A stretch of DNA of 64,000 nucleotides, from assembly GCA_963565915.1 (NCBI GenBank), contig OY751485.1, positions 1,178,001-1,242,000 of the forward strand, written 5' to 3'. Position 1 is the first letter of the stretch; each line of letters begins with the position of its first letter. Position numbers and translations under genes: made by a program. The notes beneath the pieces are model-generated. The model searched no databases and had not been told where the DNA came from. It worked only from the letters and a program-made list of their open reading frames with translations. This document shows, in pieces, positions 24,301-36,151 of this stretch. The DNA comes from Entoloma clypeatum (taxonomy: Eukaryota > Basidiomycota > Agaricomycetes > Agaricales > Entolomataceae).

Positions 24301-24368
24301 AGGGGGGCTTGATAAATAACGGATTGACGGAGGCGGCGAGCGCTGGTTTCCGTCTCGTTTCAGTGTAA
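21349..24368 (+). CDS. GH81 endo-1,3-beta-glucanase with C-terminal beta-trefoil domain
   Basis: Ten exons: 21349-21566, 21627-21804, 21863-22037, 22087-22402, 22458-22727, 22776-22854, 22915-23078, 23130-23263, 23319-23601 and 23660-24368. All phases agree, giving 841 residues. The GH81 text includes PPFPTNDWWVGYGAG, VAGPFPYQSNLTP, SPYLTFAYS, NLLMLTWPHH, AYETGWGGI, YNDHHFHYGYILAAGA, the catalytic-Asp region RDWFAGHSWASG, and the catalytic-Glu region DQESIGEAVNGYYG. The enzyme hydrolyses internal beta-1,3-glucan bonds and acts in wall remodelling or in attack on other fungi. The last 130 or so residues (GTFYIQSASNGDYI.. to ..AGFRLVSV) look like a fascin/ricin-type beta-trefoil, probably for carbohydrate binding. 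The start is uncertain: the frame is open to 21334 only via GTG, and the N-terminal hydrophobic stretch is weak, so an upstream exon is possible. Confidence 0.88.
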
Positions 24369-24525
24369 GGAATCTAAAGACGTCAATGTAAATGTACAAT
24401 CTGCCGTGTGTCATTGATTATAATGTGTATTTTCCAGTCTTGGGAACAGCTGGGATGTTATTTATCATGGCTGCAAACGTATAGAAGAGCAAAACGTCCT
24501 GGCAGGAATTCCGGAAGCTCAGGGC

Positions 24526-24530
24526 AAAAA
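24526..24530 (-). terminator. Pol III T-run after U6
   Basis: Five T residues on the minus strand, a few bases past the apparent 3' end of the U6 gene, as expected for RNA polymerase III termination. Confidence 0.55.
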
Positions 24531-24540
24531 TAAATATTGA

Positions 24541-24591
24541 GACCCGTAGGTCTACCACTCCGGGAAAGCGTGTCATCCTTGTGCAGGGGCC

Positions 24592-24622
<31 letters not shown>

Positions 24623-24646
24623 TTCGTATGTCACCCCGAAGGGGAC
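24541..24646 (-). ncRNA. U6: U6 spliceosomal RNA
   Basis: The minus strand starts with a GTCCCCTTCGGGG 5' stem-loop and continues with AAAATTGGAACGATACAGAG, the ACAGAGA box (24602-24608 on the plus strand reads TCTCTGT), the AGC triad in GATTAGCATGG, and the internal stem-loop CCCCTGCACAAGGATGACACG. These are near-invariant U6 features. The RNA is the catalytic core of the spliceosome, in keeping with the many introns nearby. The exact 3' end is inferred from the T-run. It converges with the GH81 gene. Confidence 0.93.
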
Positions 24647-25239
24647 ATTACTTATTAGGAAACGCGGATATCCCCGACCTGGTTTTTGCTTTTTGTTCAG
24701 CCGACGGGGTTGTTGTTTGTTCTACCAAACAGACGGTTTAGGCCATTTTTCAAGTGAGCCTCGCGTTTGTCTCTTCACGGGCTTGACTACCTTCTGATCA
24801 ATGATTCTTACATGCTTTCTAGATGCTTCAGTTGGGTGTCATTTGTCATTTCCTTGTGTCTTGTGCGAGGATCTTTTTGCGTAAGGCAAGATATTCTGCA
24901 GGTGGCTCTGCTTGAACAGTATGTATGCTACGGAGGCTCCCTCATATCCTTGGCTTTGGCGACGTTTGTCCCCAGATGTTCCGGTTCTAAAAGTCCTATA
25001 ATGCTTTTCGCAAAAGGCGATGTGGCAAGGCCTCAGCACGGACATTCAGGTGTACATATTGCCTCGTGTCCAACTCGATTCCCGGGCCATGACCCTGACA
25101 CGAGAGTGTTAGTGAGGTGAAGGTCAGAAGGGACAACGTGGAAGCAGCGTGCTGGGGTCATTGGCTTTCAGATGAGGCGCGCAGAACGATATTTAGCTGG
25201 TCGCCCACCTTTTTTTGGGTTGTTCCTTCATTTTCCAAC
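24647..25239. other. Spacer between divergent U6 and Hsp70-like gene
   Basis: No gene seen. It must contain the U6 promoter (minus strand) and the promoter of the gene starting at 25240. Confidence 0.4.
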
Positions 25240-27757
25240 ATGCCCTCGACAAGGTCCCCATATAACGGTACTTCTCGTAAACTTGTGCTAGCCTTTGACA
25301 TCGGCACCACGTATAGCGGTATATCCTACAGGTGAAGGTTCAATTTCTGTTCACTGCGCGATGACTAAATTTTCTCCAGTATTCTTGACCCCGGTCAAGT
25401 TCCTGAGATACAAGGCGTCACAAGGTAGGTCTTCATACTTGAGGTTATCCAGAGTTCGTCATCCATTTTAGGTTCCCAGCACAAGATAAAGTGGGAGGCG
25501 ATTCGAAGATCCCGACGATCATGTACTATGATAAGGACGGTAAAGTCCAGGCTGTCGGTGCTGAAGCGGTGCAAGACAGCATCAGAGAAAAGATCGAAGA
25601 TGAAGAATGGGTCAGAGCGGAATGGTGAGCTCTTTCTTGTGCATTTCGTCACCGTCACTGGAAATATTTCTCGTTTCAAAGGTTCAAGCTTCACATGCGT
25701 CCAAAGGGAATCTTAAATTCCAACGTCTTGAAAGACATCCCGCCGTTACCGGAAAACAAGACGATGGTGCAGTTGCTGGCCGACTTGATGTTATACTTGC
25801 ACGGTTGCGCGAAGACCTATATCCGAGAGTCCCATGCGAGCGGTGCCAATTTGTGGGAATCAGTCGAGCAAAATATCGAATATGTATTGACGCATCCCAA
25901 CGGATGGGAGGGAGCTCAACAGCAGAAGATGCGTCAGGCTGCTATTCTTGCGGGATTGGTCCCGGACACATCGGAGGGGCATGCACGAATTCGGTTCGTC
26001 ACGGAGGGCGAAGCTAGTTTACATTTCTGTATACAGAGAGGACTCACAACGGAGGCGCTGAAGGTGATATGCACAGTCTCTTTACGATTACCATTCTGAT
26101 AATATCTCAGGCTGGAGGGGGTGTCCTGATAGTTGATGCTGGCGGGGGGACTATCGACCTTAGCGCTTATGGGCAAACAAATTCGAAATCTGGGGAATTT
26201 GAAGAGATCACAGTGCCAGAGTGTAGGTTCGAATTGAGTACGCTGTCATCGATCCTAAAAACTTTTTGCAGGTCATCTGCAGGGGTCCGTCTTTGTGACG
26301 AGTCGAGCCCGAGCATTCCTTGAAGGTAAAAAAAAAATGTTGTCTGAACATTTATTTCCCGGCTTCAGACTCACCGGTGATTCAACCAGGCTACCTCCGC
26401 GGTTCCAAATTTTCCGACGACATCAATGCGATGACTGAGGCATTTGACAAGTCGTCGAAGCTCACGTTCGAAAAGATCAGCAACCCTCTGTTTATTAGAT
26501 TTGGTGGTGCTCGCGATAAAGATCCCAAGCTTAACATTCGTGCAGGGCAGCTGAAGTTGCCAGGGTATGTTTCTAGTATCATTGCATTGTCTCTTCGTTT
26601 GCGTTGCCTCATCTTTCTCCACCCAGAACGGATGTGGCGAAATTCTTTGAACCATCTATTACATGTATGAAAGAAGCCATTCTCAAGCAGCGTGAACAAT
26701 CTCGGAAACCTATCTCGGTGGGCTATTATCTCAATTTTGTTTTCTGAACTTATAGCTCTTTTAGTCCGTTTTCCTAGTCGGAGGGTTTTCTGCGAGTGAA
26801 TGGCTCTTCTCGCAACTCAAAGAGGCGCTGGAGCCAATGGGGCTAGATCTCTGTCGACCCGATAGCCACGTGTATGTCCACCCCTCCCACCCTTACACGT
26901 TTCTTTTGAAAAAGCTGCGGCCAGGAATAAGGCCGTCGCTGACGGGGCGATCTCGTTTTACCTGGATCATTCCGTTTCCGTGCGGGTGTCTCGATTCGCA
27001 TATGGCACCGAGTGCAATACTCCCTATCGGAAAGAAGACGGGGAGCACAGATCCCGTTCCCACCGTGTCTTCCAAGGCCTTGATAGCGTGCAAAGGTTAC
27101 CGGATTATTTCTCCATTATCTTACCAAAAGTTTGTGTCAATCAGTCTCCATGGTTTGTAGCTTTTGCTCAATTTTTTTTTTTTTTTTTTTGGTTTCTCGC
27201 GAGATAGAACATTCAAGTATCAGAGACCCAAGAGTTCCGGAACAGCTATACGATCACGGGCCAGGAACGCTCGGTCCTCGAGCATGTAATGTCCTCTATA
27301 CAGTGCTACCGAGGAGCCTCGAGAGAACCACGGTGGGTGGACTCCGAGCCAGGTATGTCCTGCAGGCTTCGCTTGGAACGTCGTGATTGAAACGAGCGTA
27401 CTTTGCTAGATATGTATTCGACGTTGTGTTACGTCGAAGCGGACACCGCTCGAGTTTGCAGCTCGCTGTCTCCACAGCACACGCGGAAAGGGAGCTATTA
27501 TAGGATGGAGTTTGATATCATCCTCTCGTTTGGGTTGACAGAGCTGACGGCGCAGATTTGTTGGAGAGAAAATGTGAGTCGTGTCGGTTGCTAGTTTTTT
27601 TTTTCGGTGATTCTGATGGTCTGATTTTTAGGGCGAGGAGAAGAGGTGAGTGTTCTTCGTGAAGCTTCATGGGAAGAAAGATTGAGGGAAATGTGATTTT
27701 AGGGGTCCAGCAAAGATTGTGTATGATGTTGATGAGCAGAGCTCGACTTGGGATTAG
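25240..27757 (+). CDS. Hsp70-like ATPase (fungal Hsp70/actin-fold family)
   Basis: Fourteen exons: 25240-25331, 25380-25424, 25472-25624, 25682-26063, 26111-26222, 26272-26325, 26369-26564, 26627-26717, 26765-26871, 26925-27129, 27208-27352, 27410-27573, 27632-27645 and 27703-27757. All are in phase, giving 604 residues. ATPase landmarks are LAFDIGTTYSGISY (first phosphate loop), GHARIRFVTEGEAS, VLIVDAGGGTIDLSAY (second phosphate loop) and VFLVGGFSASEWLF (adenosine loop). The C-terminus ends in an acidic segment and has no EEVD tail. The architecture is that of the divergent, HSPA12-like family that is expanded in Agaricomycetes, not of canonical chaperone Hsp70; clients are unknown. The intron near 27130-27207 contains a 20-nt T-run. 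A 14-nt exon (27632-27645) is notable. Confidence 0.88.
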
Positions 27758-28296
27758 AATTCTTTTTTTTCCTTTTCTTTCTCTCGGTCAACCATTGTCT
27801 TGGTCGCGTTGTACCAGGCTTTACATAGCACTGAAGTTGCTTTCGTGAGATATCCACGAGGTCCGCGATGAGTCGCGTGCCCTATGTAGTTCGAGCGGAA
27901 CGTTTCCCTCAAGTTATTCATTGCCGCGTTCGATTCCACTTTGCGACTCCGGATCCAAATTCCCCCGCTTTCAGCAGGCACATGTCCGCATATGAAACGA
28001 ACCCTCGATTTCTCAAGCGCTCCGAGACGAGGGTGGAAGCGGCACCGGCAGAGAGCTAGCAGCCGTCGGAAAAGCGTTGGTTTATGCCCGGATCTCGAAC
28101 AAGCTGGTAAAGGGAAAGTTGAAATGTTGACGTGTATTATCTAGGCTTTAATGAGTAGTGGAATAGCGTACAGCTTGGTCTTGTTGTGTCAGATATGCCA
28201 AGATGTCCACAAACTCGTCCAAGGCACAGAATGTCGGCGGTCAGAACTCTCCGCATCATTTGAGGTTGGTTGGTAACACCCCCTCTTCCCTCCGCC
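27758..28296. other. Intergenic, no gene seen
   Basis: It contains the 3' end region of the Hsp70-like gene and the promoter of the IML2-like gene. No supported gene. Confidence 0.45.
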
Positions 28297-31200
28297 ATGG
28301 CCACCCAATCCTGGCGCACCATCTATGCCTCCCCGCCCCTCGTTAAATACCCCTACAATCCCCGCGATGCTCTCGCGGACATACCCGGCGTCAGCTACGC
28401 TCTAGAGCTCTTCCTCGCGTCCCACATGGTCGAGAGCGAGGACTACTGTGATAAAAGCGACGAGAAAAAGGAAAGAATGTACTTCGCGACGGGGTATGGC
28501 CTTATACAGTGTGTCAAGGGACTCATGTCGTATGCGGATGAGGTTGGTTCTGTTCGCTCGTGCTGGCGGGGAGGTCCTCACCGCGTTTTTCTCTCCCCTC
28601 TAGGATCTCTTGTCTGCGATAGGCCATACGAAACGTGGAAACCACGTCGCAAACCAACATCGCAAGAAAGCTGGGCTGATTGGCACCATCCTTGGGTCGA
28701 CCGGGCTGAGCAGTCATTCAGCCTTTATTCGAAGCATGACGGACGTGGAACGCCATGCCGAGCTCACTTTTGCCGAGAGTTTATTCGAAAAGGTATGTTC
28801 TAGTTCGTGTTCGTGAGAGGGTTGCTCATATCCGGCAGGCCCTTTTGGGGATCGTCTATTCTGGCGACTGGCTCGCATTCATCAAGGAAGCGTATGTCCT
28901 TCCCGCCAACTCCCTCCCAGATTTACGACTTACATATATACAGGCTCAACATGCGCACCACAATCTCTATCTACCGCCAGCTCCTTGCATTCCTTGAAGA
29001 AACAGACGCAGCCTACGCAGCTTCCCGCTCAGCCTCCACCTCCACATTCTCAACCGCTTCCTCCTCCAACACCTCTCTCTCTGCCTCCACCCCGCCGGGC
29101 TCAGGATCAGGATCAGCCTCCGGCGCCTCCACCCCGCCAACAACGCCCGCAATGACAGCCTCCCCAGACCTCGTCCCCAAGAAAATCAAACAACGACCCA
29201 TCGAAGACCCCTCCATCGACCCGCACCTCCGCTCGGGCATCTACCTCGGCGCCGGCATGTGCAACATCATCCTCTCCCTCATGCCCGGCAAGCTCGCGAC
29301 CTTCGTCGAGCTCTTCGGGTACCACGGCGACCGCAAGGCTGGGCTTGACCTGCTCGGGCGAGCGAGCGGGTGGGATGCGGACGAGGAGGAGCCACAGGTC
29401 AGTACCGGTGAGTTGTCTTTTTCTTATTTTCGTTTAAACTTGTGTATGGAACTGATGGAATGGTCTTGGGAAACTTGTTAAAGCGGACGAAGGCCTGCGC
29501 CGCTCGGTTTGCGACATGGCGCTGCTCATTTTCCACCTCGTGCTGTCCAACTTCACCGTCGAGGGCGTCGACATCGGGATTGCGGCGCGCATACTCGAGT
29601 GGAACCTCAAGCGATACCCGGATGGTACGTCTGCCTGAGTCCTATCTATCCCGTTTCTCTTTGCTCGTTGCTCATCGTCCCGCGGTTGAACAGGCGTGTT
29701 CTTCCTATTTGGCGCGGGCCGCCTCGCGCTGCAGAGGTCCCAGCCGCGGGAGGCCATTGCGTATTATTCGAAGGCGATGCAGGTGCAGCAGCAGTATCGG
29801 AATTTGCACCATGTGAGCTTTTGGGAGATTGCGATGGCGCGGCTGGCTCTTTGGGAGGTTGGGGAACACCGTGGAGGGGGGGAGGAGGAGGAGAAGGGAG
29901 GAGATGAGGAGATCAAGGTGAAGGACGACGTGAGTGGGAGTGCTGGGTGCTGGAGGGTGTTGGAGCAGGAGGCGGGGGTGAGTTCTCTTTTTCTCTCTTT
30001 CTTCCCCGTTACATGTGTGCTGCGTGCTGATGCTTGGAGGATGTGTAGTGGTCGAAGAGCATATACACGTACGGTCTTGCGGCGTGCCTCTTGGAGGACT
30101 GGGACACGGATACGAATCACGAGGAGGGGGTGAAGAGGAAGAAGGAGAGGGTGAAGGAGGCGAGTCGGTTGATGGCGAAGGTGCCGGGGCTAAAGCAGAA
30201 GATTGCTGGGAAGAGCATCCCACTTGAGGTTTGGTGTCTCTCTTCCTATCTCGAGTTTTTCTTTCGGCACTGATCGTGACTTTTTACAGAAATTCGTCGC
30301 CCGCAAAGCGAGGAAATACGCTGCGCAGAAGGGCCGGCTGGTGCTGCCTGCGCTGGAGGTGGCGTATGTGTTCCAGTCGATTGCGCATGCGCCGCGGGGG
30401 GTGTTGGTGGATAAGATGGTGCCGGAGGTGAGGAGGGTGTTGAGGAAGCTGGCGATGTTTGGGCCGGGGACGGGGCAGAGTTCGAGTTTGAGTTTGGATG
30501 GGGTTGGTGATGGCGGTGGTGTTGAGGAAGAGAAGGAGAAGGGGAAGGGGAAGGGGAAGAAAGAGAAGGAGGGGAAGGGGAGGAAGGGGAAGGCGCTTGG
30601 CCCAGAGAGGTATGAAGGGGGTGCGCACGAGTATTGGGATGATCTGTGTCTTGCGCGGTTTTTGGAGGGGGTGTGTCTGCGGTTTGTTGCGTACCCTGTA
30701 AGTGTTGTCGCTGGTTCTTGTTGGAATTTTTTTGCCTTGATGTATTGATTCCTTCTTTTTTGTGTGTTACAGGATCCGGATGCCGTGCTCGCCTCGGGAG
30801 AGACGGTCTCGATGTCGAAGGAGGAGGCAGAGAGAGGCGCGGAAGAAGCGTTTAGGGCTGTGTTTGAGCATGGGCCAAAGATTGAGCTGGATCATCATTT
30901 GGTGTATCATGCTCGTGAGTTCATGGCTGGTTTTTTTTTTTGATACCCTGATTGATTTTTTTGCAAATTAGATTACGAGCTGGGCAGGCTTTTGGCGTGT
31001 CAAGAGAAGGTGGACGTTGCGAAGGCGGAGTTCGAGCTGGTTCTTTCTGGTGCGTTTCTGAGGGGACTGGGGGGGGGGGGGTCGTATTTTCTATGCCTCT
31101 TTTTGCTGATTTGTTTTTTATAGGCAAATATCTGGAGGTCGGACCATCTGGACGGAAGGTAGGCGGTCCTCTCTTCTTCCTTTCCGTGATCCGCATTGAG

Positions 31201-31381
31201 GCTGATATTTTTCTCTTTACAGGGAAAGTACAGCATGGAGGTGAGTTGCCGGTTTTTTTTCTTTCGGCCCGTTCCGCTAATTTGAGACGAACCCTACCTA
31301 CTACAGAACTCACTGCATATGCGAACTCATGCTGCGCTTGATGCGCTGCATACCAGTGTTCACAACCACAAGAGGCTCTAA
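28297..31381 (+). CDS. IML2: IML2/TTC39-family tetratricopeptide protein
   Basis: Thirteen exons: 28297-28542, 28604-28792, 28839-28891, 28944-29407, 29484-29624, 29694-29977, 30049-30228, 30290-30697, 30773-30914, 30972-31049, 31124-31158, 31223-31240 and 31307-31381. All are in phase, giving 770 residues. Family landmarks are a helical N-terminus, a Ser/Thr/Pro-rich linker of about 70 residues, SGIYLGAGMCNIILSLMPGKLATFVELFGYHGDRKAGLDLL, then TPR-like helices including FLFGAGRLALQRSQPREAIAYYSKAM, and YELGRLLACQEKVDVAKAEFELVL near the end. IML2 in yeast is needed for clearance of inclusion bodies together with lipid droplets; the related animal proteins are TTC39. Low-complexity Gly/Glu/Lys inserts are specific to this copy. 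An 18-nt exon (31223-31240) is present. Confidence 0.85.
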
Positions 31382-31736
31382 TGAATACCCGATTTGTATA
31401 CGGTGGTGCCTTTTTGTGCGCTGCCTTGCTATACCCTCGTTTTTTTTTCCCCTTCTGTGCTTGATTGCTTGGACATAGACATACTATCTATTCATGTGGA
31501 AGTTGTTGATTTTGCGTGTATATCCCTCTAAAGTACTTTGGGTTTTGTGTTATACCAAAAATATATACCAACTAGTGACTGCTGTCGCATCTTGCAAAGG
31601 GTGATGATAGCGAACACGTGGACTACGAACCCTTTTTCGGGATCGCGTCATAATTGCGATCAAATGGTATTGACACCGAGTTGAACGGTGGGACTTACCA
31701 TTTTCTTACTGTGAAAACCCTCCACATCAACCCCAG
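31382..31736. other. Intergenic promoter region
   Basis: Only the 3' flank of the IML2-like gene and the 5' flank of the carrier gene. No gene is seen. Confidence 0.45.
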
Positions 31737-33466
31737 ATGCGTTCGCAAACCACCATCAACGAACTCGTCGCGGGAAGCGCAGGCGGCGCGGCACAAGTCC
31801 TGGTCGGGCAACCTCTAGACACAATCAAGACGCGTGCGCAGATTGCGTCCAGTGAGTTGATTACTCACCCCATGTCGTTTGTTCGTAATTTGTGATTGAT
31901 TGACCGGGGGTGGGTGGTGTTTAGAGGAGACGTTTGTGAGCGCGTCAGTGCTATGTAACATATAACTGGGGTTCTGATCCCGACGCCGGGTGGGGCTTTT
32001 GAATTCGATAGAAAGGGCCGATGGACGTGCTTGTGCAGACGTTAAGGAAGGAGGGGTTCTTCGCTTTGTATAAAGGTGCGTTGTTCACCGTTTTTTGTGT
32101 GTGTACTGTATCTAGGTCCCATTGGTGATGGTCGTTTTTTGTAACTTTTTCATTTGGAAAAAGGGATGGCCAGTCCGCTCTTGGGCATCGCTGGTGTCAA
32201 CTCGCTCCTTTTTGCGTCGTATGGCGTGTCCAAGCGCGTGATATCGCCGTTCCCGCAGCTGTCGTTGAAGGAGACGGCGGCGGCTGGGGCTATGGCTGGA
32301 GCTGCGAATGCTGTTCTTGCGAGTCCAGGTGAGAATTATATGATTCTGATGTATGGTTTTTGTTTGTTTGTTTTTTCCCGCTCAAAAAATATTTGTGTGT
32401 ATGTGAAGTGGAGATGTTCAAAGTTCGGATGCAAGGGCAGTATGGTGACAAGACGGATAAGAGGCTGCGGGATGTTGCGAGAGAGATGTGGACGCAGTGG
32501 GGGTTTCGGAAGGGCGTTATGAGGGGGTATTGGGTGCGTATGAATGGGGTTTTTACTGGTTTTGATTTTTGACCTGACACGATTGGGTGTGTAGGTTACG
32601 GTCGCACGAGAGATACCTGCGTATGCTGGGTATGTGCCTTTGTGAAGCAGCTTTTTTTCCTTTCTTTTGGATGACGATTTCGCTCTTTTTTTAAGGTTCT
32701 ATACAGGTATCCTCTGAGCATTCATTGATCTCGTTGCCATGTGGAAAACTTATGATTTCACAGGGTATGAGTTCGCAAAACGGAGATTTAGCGCTCTATA
32801 TGGGAAAGATCTTCCCATATGGGCCTTGCTTGCCAGCGGTTCCACTGGTGGAGTATGTTCTTCTTTTTATGATCCAGACCAGAGCGAGCACGTAATGTTG
32901 ATTGAACTCCCGTAGATCGCGTACTGGCTTTCTTGTTACCCTCTTGGTATCCTTTGTTTCTATCGAATGTCGTTTGCTCGTTCTGACTGATGGTTTATAC
33001 GATATAGATGTGATTAAATCGCGCATACAGCTACGTCCTATCCCACCCACTGGGACGCCTGTCCAGTATATCGCACATGAGTTGAAAACAGTCGTTCTGG
33101 AATCTGGAATGTAAGAACGCCACCTTCTTGATCTTTGTCACTTGCTTGATTTCTTTCGAATTCGTTAGACCTGGACTGTTCCGTGGTTTGGTCCCGTCAC
33201 GTAAGTCCAACGTGAAGGATCCTATGACTTCCACCGGGCTTATAACTTTTTTTTCGCCCCTACAAGTAATACGAACGTTCGTATCGCCATTCATGCTTTC
33301 TTGAGTGACTTTGTTTGACCAATATCTCACAGTATTCCCGCTGGAGCTAGCACTTTTGCGGCGTTCGAGCTAACACGAGGTAGATCCATCCATGTACTTG
33401 ACCACCTTAGACTTGATTCTGACTTTCGACCTTGCAGAATATCTAGCGAGTGTCACGGGTGTTTGA
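31737..33466 (+). CDS. Mitochondrial carrier (SLC25) protein with three micro-exons
   Basis: Fourteen exons: 31737-31851, 31925-31935, 32012-32075, 32164-32328, 32409-32533, 32595-32629, 32696-32706, 32764-32852, 32916-32946, 33008-33110, 33169-33200, 33267-33276, 33333-33379 and 33438-33466. The phases match throughout, giving 288 residues, the usual carrier size. The three repeat signatures are visible: QPLDTIKTRAQ, SPVEMFKVRMQGQYG and YPLDVIKSRIQ, each of the P.[DE]..[KR] type, with GLFRGLVPS and PAGASTFAAFEL near the end. Such carriers move metabolites across the inner mitochondrial membrane. The substrate is not certain; the second and third repeats resemble the YMC/carnitine/ornithine branch. 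Exons of 11, 11 and 10 nt are required to keep the conserved text. A copy of exon 5 lies at 36152. Confidence 0.88.
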
Positions 33467-33773
33467 AAAAAAACTTTAGCATTTGCGTCAAGGAGTACAG
33501 AGTGAACACACGATAATTTACTCTCCAGCCTAGCAAATAGGAAGTTGGCGGCGCACACCTCGTATAGTTACGGGATGAACTAGCTAGTTCGTATGTTCTC
33601 GCAAGACATAAGGTTTTGAAAATGGAGGATAAGAACATATCAGAACCTTCTCATCCCCACGGTGAACATGATAATCTCATTCTAAATTCTTGGGAAAATA
33701 GTATCAAGTAAAGTCTGTCTTAAAAGCCTGCGAGAACAGTAAATTGACGACAACCTTTGATGATTGGGCTAGA
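33467..33773. other. Spacer between convergent genes
   Basis: It contains the 3' ends of the carrier gene (plus) and the membrane protein gene (minus). No gene is seen. Confidence 0.45.
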
Positions 33774-35699
33774 CTAGATGTGTGGAAGGATGCTAGTCCA
33801 AGAGATTGTTTGATGTACTCCCGGAGGTGCCGCCCTCAACAGAGCGAACATCTGAACTAACAGAATAAGCCGCGAAAGTAGATAAACAAAGGCAGAAAAT
33901 GCATGCAGCTTGATGGCCATCTGCGTTGGATAAGTACCACCGTGACGTAGACTGTACCAGGTGAACTGGACGAAACCATAAAGTGGGAGTCCTGTCACAA
34001 GGCCTGCAGCTGTACGCCACAGAAGCTGTTCCGCCCGGGAAGGGAAGTTAAAAGACCAGGCTAGAGTGTGCGTCGCTCCAAATACAACCGCAAAACCTGA
34101 CGCGACGGCAAAGGAAATGTATCTATCCCCCTGCGACAGTTCGCCTGCATAGTAGCACATGCCGTCGGCCCTAGATAGAAGCAAGTCATTGTGGGACCCG
34201 AAATTGAATCCTGGGCTCCAGATGAACCAGAGAAATTGACGCAGGAAAAATCCCTGGATGGTTTGCAAAGTCCGCAACAGAGTCAATGGCAACCGGAAAA
34301 TTATCATCAGCAGGGCTGGAATTATATCACAGTATGGATAACGACGCAGATACCTAAGAGTTCTCTCTATCAATAGACGAAAGGAAGGACGAGTGACTGT
34401 AGTGCCTGACGAACTTTGCCAATTTTTCAACTCCTGCGACACACTTCCGAATGAACTGCCGAAGGCCCACTAGTGATGTCCCAGGACTCCAGCCGCGAAA
34501 CTGCGATTCGATTTTCGAACCTCTGCTGCTAAAATATCGTCGAAGAGATCCGAAATACCCAAAGAAAGATTGCATATAGGTGAAACGGGGGTTGGAATCG
34601 GCTTTAGGGGATCCAATGACCTGGAGTACCGAACGCAGACTCAGAGGGTTCTGAGACTGAGATTGCCTCGAGATCGCACTTGCGGTTGACCTAACATCGA
34701 GGTCGAAAAGGGAAGACTGACGGGAGGGATGAGACGGTAGGGACTCCAAAGAACTCACGGATGTCCATCCGAAATGGACGGGTGCTGGAAGGTCTGGCTC
34801 GCCCCTCGCGGGTGGCTGTATGGAGGTTCTAATGTCAACTGGCTGAATCGGGTTATGAAGGGCCAAGGATGGCCTGGAGAGTGTCTCAATGGGTTCATTG
34901 GAGTTCTGCGGCAAACTCAAGTCGGACGACAAAAAATGCAAAGGCAATGAAGGCGTTGAATGCCCACCCGACGATGTTAGGGATTCCTCTGGCACGCCGT
35001 ATACTCTGAGAGGACAAGCCAAGTTTTGGGGTTTGTTCCACCAGAAAAAATAGGTGGCGAAATTGAGAAAAGCGAACGCGACTGTGGCGAGCTCGAGTTC
35101 GGTGATAGGTAGTCGTTGAACCACCCGCGCTAGGAGCTGAGTTATGAACCATGATGTTTGACCTAAAGCGAGGGCTTTCGAGACGATGTCGCCTTTGCTT
35201 TTGTCCATTATTTCTGCTTCTGTGATATCTACCCTGCGGCTTTGAACGAAAGTTTCGAGGTGATAGGGAGACAGAATGCAACCCGTGTCCTCTTCCGTTT
35301 CCTTATACAGAAACCCTCCCATCAACGCAAAGTATGCATGGGTCCGCGTCCAGCCCCACGCTAAAACACCCATGAACAAAGCAGGACATCAAGTGGATGT
35401 GTAGTACCTTTGTACTGCCTCCCCAGCTCACGCGATGCCAACCACTGCCTCACAGCCCACAAAATGACAAGTTCCGGCGTCAACAACGCGATGGCCATGA
35501 GTTTAATGCGAAAAAGCGTGACTTGAATGGACGTTTGGTTGATTTGGATGTTAGGGTGAAGCGCTATCCAGGTGCACGCGAATATGGTCACGATGCAACT
35601 CCAGATAATCTCATACGTACTGCGACCTGCATTCGTCGGTGTTGTCGTGGATGCATGACTGGGAATGGGAGGAAGACCTGGGGGATAGGATCCTTCCAT
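33774..35699 (-). CDS. Multi-pass membrane protein of an Agaricomycete-expanded family
   Basis: The first exon is 35699-35408 (97 codons plus one base). A 47-bp intron (35407-35361) is followed by an exon from 35360 to about 34560-34470. A second intron, whose donor I could not fix, leads to the final exon ending at the stop at 33774. Family text is clear: CTWIALHPNI and PELVILWAVRQWLASREL in the first exon, then WGWTRTHAYFALMGGF, DKSKGDIVSKALALGQTSWFITQL, LPITELELATVAFAFLNFATYFFWWNKPQNLACP. The last exon holds four hydrophobic segments and ends TISWTSILPHI. A Ser/Pro-rich loop of about 120 residues lies between the two membrane blocks. The function of this abundant family is unknown to me. 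A perfect palindrome sits about 75 bp upstream of the ATG. Confidence 0.8.
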
Positions 35700-35774
35700 G
35701 AAGCCTGAGGCTGCGCGGATGATAATCGATTAGAGGACTGGCCAGCTTCAGCAACTCTTTTCGAGATGATATAG

Positions 35775-35803
35775 CGTGACACAGCCTGCTAGGCTGTGTC
35801 ACG
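35775..35803. promoter_or_regulatory. Perfect palindrome upstream of membrane protein gene
   Basis: Arms 35775-35787 and 35791-35803 are exact 13-bp reverse complements around GCT. The arm contains GTGACACAGCCT. It lies 76 bp upstream of the ATG at 35699. It may be a binding site for a dimeric regulator or only a cruciform; there is no direct evidence of function. Confidence 0.45.
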
Positions 35804-36151
35804 ATGCCATCGATGGTTCCGCTAAGCACGGCACCACTGTTGAATTAAATGCGTTGACAGCCGGTGGAATGATTCCATCATGATAAGGCCCAAAAATGTT
35901 TGCAGAAGCCTCTTTGGCAAGGAATTCTTAGAAGAATATCTTGAAAGGTCTTCAATCACGTACCTTTCTTCAATATTTTATTTTGGGCATTGACTAAGAG
36001 ACCCTCGTCGAAACCGCGGATTTCCACGCGGTATGCAAATCATTACAGCTCTCAACAAGCCAAAGTTGTGTAGTAGAGAACGATAGTATGGCAGAGTCCT
36101 TGCGGTCGGTACAGGTTCTTGCTATCAGTGGAAAAAGTGACCATACAATTT
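35804..36151. other. Intergenic, no gene seen
   Basis: No supported gene or repeat between the promoter palindrome and the duplicated carrier exon. Confidence 0.4.

Noticed and set aside
29013..29325. Minus-strand ORFs over the IML2-like gene linker
   Set aside because: They mirror the Ser/Thr/Pro-rich low-complexity linker of the real plus-strand gene.
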